Below, one piece after another: positions 32,788 through 43,563 of a stretch of DNA of 56,790 nucleotides (its first letter is position 1; each line of letters opens with the position of its first letter). Source of the stretch: Diphasiastrum complanatum. Taxonomy: Eukaryota > Streptophyta > Lycopodiopsida > Lycopodiales > Lycopodiaceae. The notes under the pieces were generated by a model, which had not been told where the DNA came from, searched no databases, and saw nothing but the letters and a program-made list of their open reading frames with translations. Location: the NCBI GenBank assembly GCA_029204225.1, contig MU833409.1, forward strand, positions 1 through 56,790. Reading direction: 5' to 3'. The translations under genes were made by a program, and so were the position numbers.

Positions 32788-34151
32788 GTGACTCTTGGCT
32801 ATGGGGAGCCCCTTCCTCCTCCTAGTCCATTTGTTCAGACCATTATATGTTGCATGAATAAAGTTGTTGAAGTTCACAATTTGATTACTGCTTATGATAT
32901 CACTACTTGTAATGTTGCTGGCCTGGAGAATAAAATTCTTTGTCTTATTGATTTGATGAACATCATGGATTGGATCAATATTTCTACGAATTTTATTACA
33001 AAGAAGAAATCCCTTAGCATGATTGAAAAAATTTATATGGACCTCTCCAATTATGCTGAACGAATTGCTACTGAGAAATTTTTTTGTAATACACATATTT
33101 GGAAAGTATTTGCTTGCCTGGAAAAGGAAAATGTTGACTCCTCTATTGATACACTTGTCCCTTCTACTGCTCCTACTTCACCGCACCCTCTGATTTTTTC
33201 TGAGGACCTTGATGAAGATAGTGCTTCTCAGCTAGAGTCTTTCTCAAGAGAAATCTGTGATGTGAGAAATCAATTTGCCTTTGAATTTTGTCAAGCCAAT
33301 AGTTGCCAAGTACCATTGGTACCTAGTCGTATCATTGAGTTTAAATCTGCAAAAACTGCTTATAAACTTTGGAGCCTTCCCTCTGTCAACTTTCTTGCAC
33401 CTATCTCTATTGAACTCTGGATCGCTCTTGCTCATCTTAATAATGAAGAGGTCCAAGCTTGCAAGCTTGCTGCTTTGCATAAGAATCCTTCTTTTGATAC
33501 TCCTATTGCCTTTGTTACTGTTATCAAGATGAGCAAATTTGAACCTTCAAGATGTCCTTCTGAGCAGACCTGGGCTAGAACTAGAGGCCATTTTGACACT
33601 GGCTTTAATAGAATTAATCGTCATCAAGCTAGAATCCGGAACTGCAAAATGATAAGTGCAAAAACAATTCTTCTATCATATGGTTTGATCACTCTATCTG
33701 GTATATAATGAATAATCTTTCTATTTTCTTTCTTGGTGCGTCTCCGCAAAACCAGCTTAATGCCTTCTTCCTTTGGTTGCATAAACTTGCTAGAGAGGTT
33801 GTCAAGTCCCACCTTGTCTTTCTGTTTATCCGACAATACATGATTGATGCTGCCATTGAACTTTTTATAAACCCTATTGCTAAGCTTCTTGCACACCTTG
33901 GTGATGTTGAAAACGTTCGAGAAATTGAACGCCTTTTGTTAAAACCCAACTTCTCTACCTTGCAATACAAATACTTTCTGAATACTAGCAAAAAAACGGG
34001 TTCCATCAATCTGAACAATCCAAGCTTAGTCATATCAGGCAGTGGAAATAACAGGAAGAGGAAATACTTTCCAAACAAAGGCAAAGAAGGACAAAGTAGT
34101 GGTGGAAAGGGGGATCTTCCTATCAGAAAGCTGAACTTTTATCGTGATTAA
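32788..34151 (+). pseudogene. Penelope-like ORF1, copy 1 (unrecognised protein)
   Basis: The first frame (32788-33708) opens with MTLGYGEPLPPPSPFVQTII and reads 280 codons of genuine homology to ORF1 copy 2. A deletion of about 25 bp near 33646 then shifts the frame. The remainder reads from 33708 (MNNLSIFFLGASPQNQLNAF) to a stop at 34151 after RKLNFYRD. I do not recognise the family. Visible traits: an acidic Ser/Thr/Pro linker in the middle (SEDLDEDSASQLESFS), and a basic C-terminus rich in Lys/Gly/Ser. The two reading frames are as in copy 2, so I infer a single protein of about 460 residues. It lies just upstream of RT in the other unit, the position of ORF1 in Penelope-like elements. Confidence 0.7.
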
Positions 34152-34414
34152 TGTTACATACATATATCACTCTATTTGCTTCACAAACCTCTGTAGAATG
34201 CAAATGTCGCGTACTAACCCTATTTACTTGTCAAGGCGTAAGAAAAATGCCTTGCTATGATAGAAGACCCCACTTATGAAAAAAAGTTTTTTTTTTAAAA
34301 ACTCGTGGGAAAGTTGGTAGTCTTTCCAAGGGCCAAGATCTGTGCACATTTTGAATGGTCAATCTAACGGTGAGCAGCAATTTGCACTTAGTACACCTAA
34401 GTGTCTTCTGGTGC

Positions 34415-34420
34415 TATAAA
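34415..34420 (+). promoter_or_regulatory. TATA box of arm copy 2
   Basis: TATAAA in GTGCTATAAAGAGGGAAGTC, same setting as in the other arms; here the pyrimidine tract downstream has grown into a 93-bp (CT)n run. Confidence 0.5.
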
Positions 34421-34475
34421 GAGGGAAGTCACAAAACCCTATTCACTTTCCCTCATACTTTCTTGCTTTTTTTTT

Positions 34476-34477
<2 letters not shown>

Positions 34478-34570
<93 letters not shown>
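34478..34570. repeat. (CT)n microsatellite downstream of TATA box, copy 2
   Basis: About 46 CT units. The same site holds TTCTCTCTATCTCTCC in arm copy 1 and a short GA stretch in the inverted arm, so this tract expanded in one copy only. Confidence 0.95.
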
Positions 34571-34571
<1 letters not shown>

Positions 34572-36421
34572 TGAGCCCTGCTCTACTGGTGCTTTTTTGT
34601 ACGGTGATTGCAATCGAAGAGAAATAATCGTAAATGCTATGGGATGTGCAATCGTGTGAACGATAGTGCAACCTAAGGTGAGAACGGTATGAGGAATGCT
34701 AGCTCGCTGATACTAAAGGTTGTGTATTGTACTTTATGATTATGAATGGATGCTTACAACTCACTGTGATTACCATTGTGTAGTAGCAAGTTGTGACTTG
34801 CAAAACTATGATTCGGCATTCTTACAAGCAAACGCTACCTCAAGGAGCAATAGTGGGCACCTTTACAGGTATTTTTTTCTACCAAACATTGAGTTTTGGT
34901 TGGCGCTGGACATTGATCTAGGTGTATACCATAAATAGCACTGATTTTTCTTGATAAGTAATCGCTGGCTAGCGCTATCTGTATAGCAGAATGGGCCGCT
35001 GGCTAGCGCTCCTTTTTTAGTGTAAAATCCATGTTACTATAGCGATGAAGCATGGCCTTGCATGCATGCATATTTCCACGCATTTTACAGTATGTAAGGA
35101 TTGAGTGTGATAGACCGCTGGCCTTGCTTATGGTTTCCAGAGATAACAATGATGGATACATATATGTTATTGATAAGAGCATTCCTGCTACTCCATTGGC
35201 TGTAGCTTGCTATGATTGGTTGTGTGATTGTTTCTTCCTGAGAAGACATATGCACAGAACATGAATATCTGTATGATGTGGGTATTGTGGGGAAGGAATT
35301 GCTCTCTAATAAAGTTGAATGATAGGCTAGTTATCTACGACTAAATGATGGATTAACTATTGCTAAAGACTATGAGGGTGATAGAAGTACTAACGCTTAA
35401 CACAATACTTTCAGTTGGAATCTTCTAGCACGTAGGTGATTTGTTAAAATAGCTGAAGATGGATAATTCGCAAGAGATGACTTCGTCTTTCATTTAGGGA
35501 CGATGCTATACGAAACTACACCAATATGGTGGGTAGCCTTACTCGTTACTACAGGAAGTCTTATTCATGCATGATAATTCTAAAATTTCTTCCTTTAAAA
35601 GTGGTAACTAATGAAGTTACAGAAGTCTGATCTTATGTATGTTAAAATAGACATGAGCTTGTATTTTTTTTAACTAAGTTCGCTTGCATCCTGTGTCCCA
35701 GTGTTGTTTGTAAGGTCATGTACTCATATAGAGCTTGACAATTGTACACTTGGATGGCATGGATTTGCCCAAGCTGTTCGGTGTTTGGACTCCCGGAAAA
35801 CAGTTACGGGATATCCATGGGGGCTAGCATAGCACAGAAGTGCTCTAGTACCTAACGTTGTGACCATAGTCATACCTCTGGCCATCAGTATAATGAAGGA
35901 TAGTTGCTTACATGTAAAATGTAACTTGATACGGCTTCGTTAAAGAGCAGAATGTATTGCTTAGTAATGAAGTAAATGATTGGGAAGATTGGACGTATTT
36001 TTTATAAATGCAATTTAGCTGATAAAGTAGTGAATCTTGTTTCGGACATGGATAACAACTGATGCTCAGCTATGACACCTGTCTTCCTCACACGACTAAC
36101 TTGTGCGGTTTTGTTGTGTGGGATGGTGGTAGGTAACAACTGGGTGTCTTAGAACTTGCTTCGCTTTATGGTACTCTATACTGTTATACTTTATACAGTT
36201 GTATTTTTTACCTGTTACGCTATAAATTGAAGGATTCAAAGGTTTTGGTCTTGACTTGTCAAGAGGGACTATGTGAAATCTTGTTACTCTCTCTCTAACA
36301 TCTCTGATGCCACTCTGGCTACCCTTTGGTCGGGGTAGCACCAAACCTTTACCTTTACTTGTATTTTATGGCTAACAAGGTCTATTGTATGATGTAGTCC
36401 ACAGGATGGTTTCATGATCCG

Positions 36422-37810
36422 GTGACTCTTGGTTATGGAGAGCCCCTTCCTCCTCCTAGTCCTTTTGTTCAGACCATTATATGTTGCATGAAGAAAGTTG
36501 TTGAAGTTCACAATTTGATTACTGCTAATGATATGACTACTTGTAATGTTGCTGGCCTGGAGGATAAAAGTATTTGTCTTATTGATTTGATGAACATCAT
36601 GGACTGGATCAATATTTATACAAATTTTATTAAAAAGAAGGAATCCCTTAACATGATTGAAAAAATTTATATGGACCTCTCCAATTATGGTGAACGAATT
36701 GTTGCTGAGGAAAAAGTTTGTAATACACATATTCCGAAAGTATTTGCTTGCCTGGAAAAAGAAAATGGTGACTCTTCTATTGATACCCCTGTCCCTTCTA
36801 CTGCTCCTACTTCATCGCACCCTTTGATTTGTACCGAGGACCTTGATGAAGATAGTGCTTCTCAGTTAGAGTCTTTCTCACAAGATATCTGTGATGTGGG
36901 AAATCAATCTGCCTTTGAATTTTGTCAAGCCAATAGTTGCCAAGTACCATTGGTACCTAGTCGTATCATTGAGTTTAAATCTGCAAAAACTGCTTATGAA
37001 CTTTGGAGCCTTCCCTCTGTCCACTTCCTTGCAGCTATCTCTATTCAACTCTAGATTGCTCTTGCTCATCTTAATAATGAAGAGGTCCAAGCTTGCAAGC
37101 TTGCTGCTTTGCATAAGAATCCTTCTTTTGATACTCCTATTGCCTTTGATACTGTTATCAAGATGAGAAAATTTGAAACTTCAAGATGTCCTTCTGAGCA
37201 GACCTGGGCTAAAACCAGAGGCCATTTTGATACTGGCTTTAATAGAATGAACCTTCATCAAGCTGGAATCTGGAACTGGAAAAGACCCTTCTTTAAGTGC
37301 AGATGCGGTGAGAAATGCAAAAATAATTCTTCTATTATATGGTTTGATCACTCTATCTGGTATATAATGAATAATCTTTCCATTTTCTTTCCTGGTGCGT
37401 CTCTACAAAACCAGCTTAATGTCTTCTTCCTTTGGTTGCATAAACCTGCTAGAAAGGATGTCAAGTCCCACCTTGTCTTTCTGTTTATCCGACAATACAT
37501 GATTGATGCTGCCATTGAACTTTCCATAAACCCTAATGCTAAGCTTCTTGCACACTTTGGCGATGCTGAAAACGTTCGAGAAATTGAACGCCTTTTGAAA
37601 AAACCCAGCTTCTCTACCTTGCAAGACAAAAACTTCCAGCATCTAGCAAAAAAAACGGGTTCCGTCAATCTGAACATTCCAAGCTCAGTCATATCAAGCA
37701 GTGGAAATAACAAGAAGAGGATATACCTTTCAAACAAAGGCAAAGAAGGACAAAGTAGTGGTGGAAAGCGGGATCTTCCTATCAGAAAGCTAAACTTTTA
37801 CCGTGATTGA
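36422..37810 (+). pseudogene. Penelope-like ORF1, copy 2 (unrecognised protein, one stop)
   Basis: The frame is open from 36422 apart from one TAG at 37052-37054, where copy 1 has TGG (Trp). It runs to TGA after RKLNFYRD at 37810, giving about 462 codons. A central KCRCGEKC motif near 37293 offers four cysteines that could bind a metal ion, followed by the hydrophobic-aromatic stretch IIWFDHSIWYIMNNLSIFF. The C-terminus is basic with KKRIYLSNKGKEGQSSGGKR. No RNA-recognition, zinc-knuckle or coiled-coil family can be named. Synonymous-type differences from copy 1 are frequent, consistent with former protein constraint. RT begins 177 bp downstream on the same strand. Confidence 0.72.
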
Positions 37811-37986
37811 TCCATGTGCAGGAAGACATAGAAGAAACAAGGATATTGGAGGTCAGCAATACTGGTAGACGACGACTAGTGGTTAGAAGACACAAAAGTT
37901 TTTTCTGCATTTACATTATTATAGCAGATGCTTTGAGAGGATTGATGCTAAACAATTATATGCTGAAACCTTACTTCAGACTTTTG

Positions 37987-38849
37987 GTCATGTTATTGGA
38001 TTACTACCAATCTATATGTTAATGGTGTGGATAAGGCGCAACATAACCCGTGTTTTATGTGCATCTACTTTGTAAGAAGATTGGCTTTGGTTAGACTGTC
38101 TAGTGCAGATTTTGCCTTGTTTCCAAATGAAAATGATAATACACTAGACATGGCTATGGTTAAAATTCAAGATACTTTTGCTACTAAAATACCTGATTTT
38201 CTAATAGGGAAAGAAGAATTACCTTTTTTACTTTGTACTTTCAAAGCACACAAAAACGCGTTCAGATGGATTACAAATGCACATGACTGTTATTTTTCAA
38301 AGGTGGCCACGTTTATTTCTGGAGCTCTTGGTATACTGACTCCTCTCCTTATGGAGAGAGTAGGCCTTAAAACAACTTCATACCGAAGTATTTTAAATGT
38401 GGATACTAACCTATTCTGGCAGTGTGATTCATCCACTGAACTTTATCTTAATGTGCCTAACAAAATCACTTCTATGTGGTGCATTGACATTGCAAAATGC
38501 TATGAAAATATTCCTCTTAATAGTCCGGATGGGCTAAAAATAATAATAAGAAAAATGATAAGGTATGCATTCAAGTCTTGTAAAAACAAAAAACTTGCCT
38601 ATCAGTGGAAATCGAACCTTAAGCAATTTGACTGGAAATGGGTGACCAATCAGAATGATAATTGGACTGTGATTGACATAGAACCTCTTTGCCAGTATAA
38701 TGATATATAGATTGACAATTGCATAGTAAGGTTAGGAAATAGGACTTGGAAACAGGTCTGTGGTATTCCTATGCGTTTTGCATGTTCCCCTACCTGGTGT
38801 AATTGATATCTGTCATTCTTTGAAATACATTTTATGAAAAGACTGGCTG
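37987..38849 (+). pseudogene. Penelope-like reverse transcriptase, copy 2, N-terminal part
   Basis: Open from about 37990 to a TAG at 38708. Blocks INGVDKAQHNPCFMCIYF (as INGVDKAQ in frame), FLLCTFKAHKNAFRWITNA, TFISGALGILTPLL (lost in copy 1) and SMWCIDIAKCYENIPLNSPD are intact. GIPMG reads GIPMR at 38762. Sequence homology ends at about 38849, in the same short interval of RT where the inverted C-terminal copy at 28111 starts. The N-terminal helical part present in copy 1 (28555-28710) is missing. Confidence 0.8.
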
Positions 38850-39106
38850 GAATTAAAGTTTGCATGTCAGATTTGATTCATGCATGTCATGCCATCTAAT
38901 GTCGAATGCCTATGCATGCTCTTTTCTTCATCAGTAAGCTTTTGCATATCATAAGAAACCACTTTTCTTGGTATAAGATTCTTTAAGATCCAAAATTTGT
39001 TAACATCTGGTTGATGTAAAGATTTAAGAATCATCTTCCCAAACCACTGTATGTGTATTTGGCCTTGGGCCATTTCATCTTGCATAATTTAAAAGAAAAT
39101 CCTTCG
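38850..39106. other. Breakpoint flank with inverted minisatellite relic
   Basis: TTTGCATGTCAGATTTGATT then CATGCATGTCATGCCATCTA is an inverted, diverged version of the ACATGCAAG block at 28112. A minus-strand open frame of 72 codons at 39085-38867 is unassigned. The stretch ends in a G run near 39107-39116. Confidence 0.55.
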
Positions 39107-39306
39107 GCGGGGGGGGGTCCCCATTTTGACCCCTCAGCAAGTCTCATGAATGAATGCTTTTGTGATTGAATGTTGAATTTCTTCACTAAGCTTTGAGTTC
39201 TTTGCGGTTTTATTCAACAGTGTTTTGTTGATTTGTTCTTTTTAAGTCACAACATTTAAAGTCAGGACTTTAGAAATCAGTAGGCCTTCACTTCAAGTTC
39301 ACAGTT

Positions 39307-39319
39307 TGGTATCAGAGCC
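39307..39319 (+). other. Primer-binding site of the Ty3/gypsy element
   Basis: TGGTATCAGAGCC, initiator tRNA-Met type, preceded by TTCACAGTT, so the LTR probably ends at CA a few bases upstream. Confidence 0.8.
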
Positions 39320-39769
39320 AAGGTCTACTATTTTTTTTTTTTGTGAAATTGATGTGAAGGCCTTGTGTATTCATTCTTGAAACAAATGCCAATACACAAG
39401 ACTTTGTATGTGCTCAAATTTCCTTCTTCTTACAAGATCTCTTTAATATTAGAGCTAATAGACTCCATTTGGGGGATCCTCGAGAATTGGATCTCCAACT
39501 TGCTTTCTATTTTAGAGACAATACTTTGTTAATGCGAGCTTCTATCTTCCTTTTTGGAGAATGACATTTCTCTGAATCACAAGTCTATTCGTACTTTTTG
39601 CCTTGAGTTTGTGTATTTCAGGTGAATTCCAAAAACTCCAATCAAAGATGGATAGCTCCTCACGAGGCTCTTTAAGCTCCTCTTCATCTATGTCATCATC
39701 ACCTCATGTTTCCTACAAGTCAACTTCTTCTACTCGATCTAGGAAAAGGAGGCTTGCTAAGATTGAATA

Positions 39770-40408
39770 ATAAACTTTTTAAGTTTTCTAAGTTCGATGG
39801 AGATAGTAGCAATGAAGAGAGTTTGCTTGCTTGGATTGGAAATCTTGATACTTTCTTTGAGAAAAACTAGATACTCAAATCATTTCAAAATTCGATTTGC
39901 AATGTTACATCTAGATTAGTATGCATCACTATGGTGGGCTGCTATAGAATATACTTTAGTTGCTTGGGACATCTTTATGCAAAAGCAAAATGAGAAAGTA
40001 GTTAAGTATGTTAAGAGATTTTGGGAGTTGCTTTTGAAAGTTCAGACTTTGCATTCCATTTCCAAGAAAAAACAGAAAAGGAAGTTCGATTCATGTTTGC
40101 ATAGAAGTATACAATATGGCTTAGATCTAGTACAAGCTGATACTTTAGAACAAGTCGTATACTATGCTATCGGGATAGTCATCGAAATGGAGGCGGGAAC
40201 AAAAGGAAGGAACCTCCCACAACTCAAACTCCAAAAGAAAAGACTCAACACCTTTTCAAAGAACAAATGCAGGCCTATCACAAGGAAGGAAGATGCTTCA
40301 AGTGTGGAAAAGGGACACCTTTTCTTCAAATGTCCACTCAAAGATGCCAAAGCTTCAAGTGTAGACAAAGGGAAGCGGGTGGCCGTACAAAGCAGCGAAG
40401 ATACTTAA
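39770..40408 (+). pseudogene. Ty3/gypsy gag, broken
   Basis: FKFSKFDGDSSNEESLLAWI with LDTFFEK follows the gypsy gag pattern (F.G....AWL..ME.YF). After stops, an open frame from 39977 carries VVKYVKRFWELLLKVQTL and HRSIQYGLDLVQADTLEQVV, which recalls the retrotrans_gag C-terminal helices. A zinc-knuckle relic with SSVEKGHLFFKCPLKD lies near 40300, its first cysteines in another frame (RCFKCGKG). At least three breaks. Confidence 0.7.
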
Positions 40409-40419
40409 ACCCATGATCT

Positions 40420-41325
40420 TCTCAAAACATGGGGACAAGTCCATAACAAACTTTGTCTAATTCTCTTTGATGCAGGCTCCTATCATAATTTCATCTCTTT
40501 TAAGCTTGCACAAGAGATAGGAGTTGGTTCTTTTTCAGAATCTATGCTTAAGGCTAAAGGTGCTTTTGTTGATGGTGATGCAAACATTTACCTTGTAATT
40601 GGAAAACTTAAGCTCCAAATCTCCGACTACTATGAACCTATAGAATTCATGGTAGGTCCTTTGCAGGGAGTAGATGTAATCTTAGGCATGCCTTGGCACA
40701 AAATGCACAATCCTCTGGTGGACTACAATAAACATTTGATTTCATGGAAGCACAAAGGTAAAGACATTAGTGTGCATGCAGGACATAGTGGCGAAACAAT
40801 TCCTTTGGTAAGCCATATTCAAGTATCAAAAGTACTAAAGAAAGCGGTATCTTCTTATTTGTTGTTTGTTCAAAGTATGCATGATGATGATGTTGATGGA
40901 AATGCACATTCTTTGGACAATAATAGAAAAGGCTTTCTATTAAAGTATTCTTCTTGTTTTTCTGATGAGCTACCAAAGTCCTTACCCCTTGAAAGACCTT
41001 AAGATCATACGATAGACATTATTCCTGGAAGTTCCATACCCAATAGACCTCCCTATAGGGTAAGCCATTCTCAACAAGAAGAAATTTCTAAGTAAATTAA
41101 TGACTTGTTAGAGAAAGGCATATAAAACCCAGTAACTCCCCCTATTGCTCTCCTGTACTTCTGGTACAAAAGAAAGATGGGAGTTTTAGGATGTGTGTGG
41201 ACTATCGTGCTTTGAACAAAATTACAGTTAATAACCGTTTTTCTATTCCAAGAATAGATGACATTATGGATAGGATAAATGGATCTTGTATCTTTAGTAG
41301 AATCGATTAGGTTTATTGTATTCTG
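40420..41325 (+). pseudogene. Ty3/gypsy protease and RT start
   Basis: LILFDAGSYHNFISFKLAQE carries the protease active site as D-A-G rather than D-S/T-G. GPLQGVDVILGMPWHKMHNP is the matching C-terminal block. RT begins near 41130 with YCSPVLLVQKKDGSFRMCVD, then YRALNKITVNNRFSIPRIDD and SCIFSRID, which are gypsy RT blocks. A stop then replaces L in the usual R-I-D-L. RT is cut at about 41320, before the YxDD. Confidence 0.88.
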
Positions 41326-42515
41326 TTGTAACTAGGACTCGACCCACTATTGATACACATGTAGGGCATGTAATACCAATAGCTAGCTATTTATAGAAAC
41401 TAGGTAGCCACACTTGTAGGAGAATTACGTGAATACTAGTTTTTTACTACATTTTCTATGCTCTCACGGTTTAGGGTGAGCTGGCCAATGTTTTTAGCCT
41501 ATACTGGGCCTACTTACTTGTACTTGGGCATGTATTGATTTAGTTACCTGACACTTGTTGAGTCCATGCAGTTTGGGGCTTTTGCTATATGTACAATATT
41601 TCCTTGTAATAGAGTAACTTTTGTTGTGCCATTTTGAGAGCTTGAGGTGCTTGAATTATGGTGATTGTGATGTAATCTGCATACTTCACTAGTTTCTATA
41701 TAATTTTTTTAAAACTCTTAACTGTAATGGGAAGTAGTTTAACTTTTATGTGAAATGCTTTAAGGTCAGTTATCATGGAAGCTACTCTCACATGACACTT
41801 TCATATTTCCATGACATTGTGAACTTGTGAAACTCTATATTTCTCATTTCTCATGTTTGCTAGTGTTGTGTTACATTAAAAAAATCAGATTTACTTCCAT
41901 ATTTATGTAAAATTGTCACTTACACTGAATTTGACACATTTGCATCATACGTGCAAAATTTCGTATATAAACATTTTGACTTTGTGGCTTTGTTGCAATT
42001 TATATTTTATCTAGATTGAATGGACCCGAGGTGGTGGTATGTAGTCCAACTCGATGCAAGAAAATTATGTGTGTTTGAAGGAAAAGATGTTGTGACATTA
42101 GATACCCAAGAATTCTCTCCTTGGCCTCCTCCTTTTCTTTATTCTCCTCTTACTCTTGCTCTTCATCTTCTTTGATATCTTCTCATTCTCCACATCTTTC
42201 TTCTCCTTCTTTATTATGTCCCTCTTTTACTCTCTCACACTCTTTCCACTCAAACGTGGATGTTGCACTTTCTAATGCAAATGGAGTGTGATATAGTTTT
42301 GTTTTGGTTTATTTTGTTTGGCTCCTAGAATGTTTTAAATGTACTTTGGTTGTGTTTTAGTAGTTTAATGTTGTTTTTTCATGAAAACTATCTTCTATTG
42401 GGCATATCATACTTTGTGCATATGTTTTTCATTCTTTACTTTTTTTTGGTGAGGTTGATGCAATATCTTTTGCTTTGTTTTCTTCGTCTTTTTTTGAAAG
42501 ATAAAAAAGCTCATT
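41326..42515. other. 1.2-kb T-rich segment separating gypsy parts, no gene
   Basis: No coding pattern on either strand. It could be an inserted non-autonomous element or solo LTR, or sequence replacing a deletion. I cannot find target duplications with confidence. Confidence 0.4.
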
Positions 42516-42700
42516 GAAAAGAGCTTATTCAAAATTTTCATATGGAAGTCAAGTATAAACTTGGTAGCCACAATAATGTGACCTATGCCTTATCATGGAT
42601 GTGCAATCTTATGTCACTCATGATGACAAGTAGTGACCTTTTTTACCAATCTTATTTGGCAGATGACTATGTAACCATGCTCTAGCTTTGGTGTAAGAAG
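42516..42700 (+). pseudogene. Ty3/gypsy RNase H/connection fragment
   Basis: LIQNFHMEVKYKLGSHNNVT followed by YALS, equivalent to the FHM.I.YK.G..N.VADALSR connection of gypsy elements. Beyond this, 42700-43560 shows only weak traces (RVLFRGD near 42840) and no gene. Confidence 0.75.
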
Positions 42701-43563
42701 AGAGTCACCTTGGTCTTAGTTGTTCAAGTGACTCATGTTGTGCTACGCAAAGTGCAGAAGATCAATTCTCTACAGATGTCTTTGGGGGGGAGTGAGAGCA
42801 AGAAGAAGGTCCAACAATATCTCAAATAATCTATAAGAGATAGGGTATTGTTTCGTGGTGATTAATTGTCTATGTTCACGATTGCAAACATAAAGAAAGC
42901 TCGATACCTTGTATCCATGCCATGAGGTGTCAAATGTAAGCATCTAAATTTATAGAGAACTTGTACTTGTTTCAGAATGACCTCTATTCTTACCAAGTGA
43001 TTTCCAAAAAAGGCCATTGTTCATTGCAATAGGGTGAGTTCGGTAGAGTTGTTTAATGAGGTCGGGAAGGCACGAACTCAAACCCACCCTGATCTCTACA
43101 TGGTGACACTTCAGGAGTTGCTCCAAAAACTTCGGGAAATGGCTTGGCAAAATATAAATGTTGTCTATATCTACTAGTGCCCTAGGTTAGACAAACTATA
43201 CAAAAAAAAAGGCGAGTACAAGATATGTGGATTTTAGTCTCTAGATGTACTCCCACAAGATATCTCTTTATGGTACACTTAGAAATATTTCTAGTGACTA
43301 GCATAAGAAAATAAAAGTAAACATCAAAGGGTATAATGTTTTTTCAAAGACTAGTGCAAAATGGATATGGAGAATGGTAAGCATGGTCCTTTCAAGGCTA
43401 AAATATGTGGGTAGATACAAATTGTCCCAGAATTGCAATGATCTCTATGTTACATGCTGCTTAAAGCCCTCTCTCATTTCTCTGGTTATGAAACTACAAG
43501 CTCCAAGACTTGTGAATAGAATTTTTTGTTTGTGAGAGAAGGGATGATCTTGTGCACTGTGCC

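Larger units (their letters stand above)
34152..36400 (+). repeat. Penelope-like non-coding arm, copy 2
   Basis: About 2.25 kb, directly repeated from 30167-32787 with small deletions (for example the 31150-31250 part and one 282-bp unit). It begins at the stop codon of ORF1 copy 1. It ends before GTGACTCTTGG of ORF1 copy 2. Confidence 0.85.
28550..38849 (+). mobile_element. Tandem Penelope-like retroelement complex (plus strand)
   Basis: Order: RT copy 1 (28550-30091), arm copy (30167-32787), ORF1 copy 1 (32788-34151), arm copy (34152-36400), ORF1 copy 2 (36401-37810), RT copy 2 N-terminal part (37987-38849). ORF1 copy 1 is joined at its stop codon directly to the next arm, so one RT is missing between units. 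The head-to-tail order arm-ORF1-RT-arm fits the partial tandems with pseudo-LTRs known for Penelope-like elements. The direct repeats are non-coding, 2.3-2.6 kb long, and have no TG...CA ends, PBS or gag, which excludes an ordinary LTR element. No integrase, tyrosine recombinase or GIY-YIG domain is visible. Confidence 0.75.
39117..42700 (+). mobile_element. Truncated Ty3/gypsy retrotransposon (plus strand)
   Basis: A likely LTR end, PBS TGGTATCAGAGCC at 39307, gag, aspartic protease and the start of RT lie in order, then homology stops at about 41320. A short RNase H/connection piece (FHMEVKYKLGSHNN...) resumes at 42516-42695 after 1.2 kb of unrelated T-rich DNA. No 3' LTR is found. Left LTR edge is not determined. 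Confidence 0.75.

Noticed and set aside
32722-33096. Minus-strand frame of 124 codons opposite ORF1 (also at 36284-36730)
   Set aside because: It is the antisense shadow of ORF1, which has the better continuity, position and paired copy.
30167-36400. Arms as ordinary LTRs of an LTR retrotransposon
   Set aside because: No TG...CA ends, no PBS or PPT next to them, no gag/protease/integrase in the complex, and the RT has Penelope-type blocks.
43000-43160. Continuation of the gypsy integrase downstream of 42.7 kb
   Set aside because: Scattered weak similarity (RVLFRGD-like at about 42840), but no HHCC or DDE block could be lined up.
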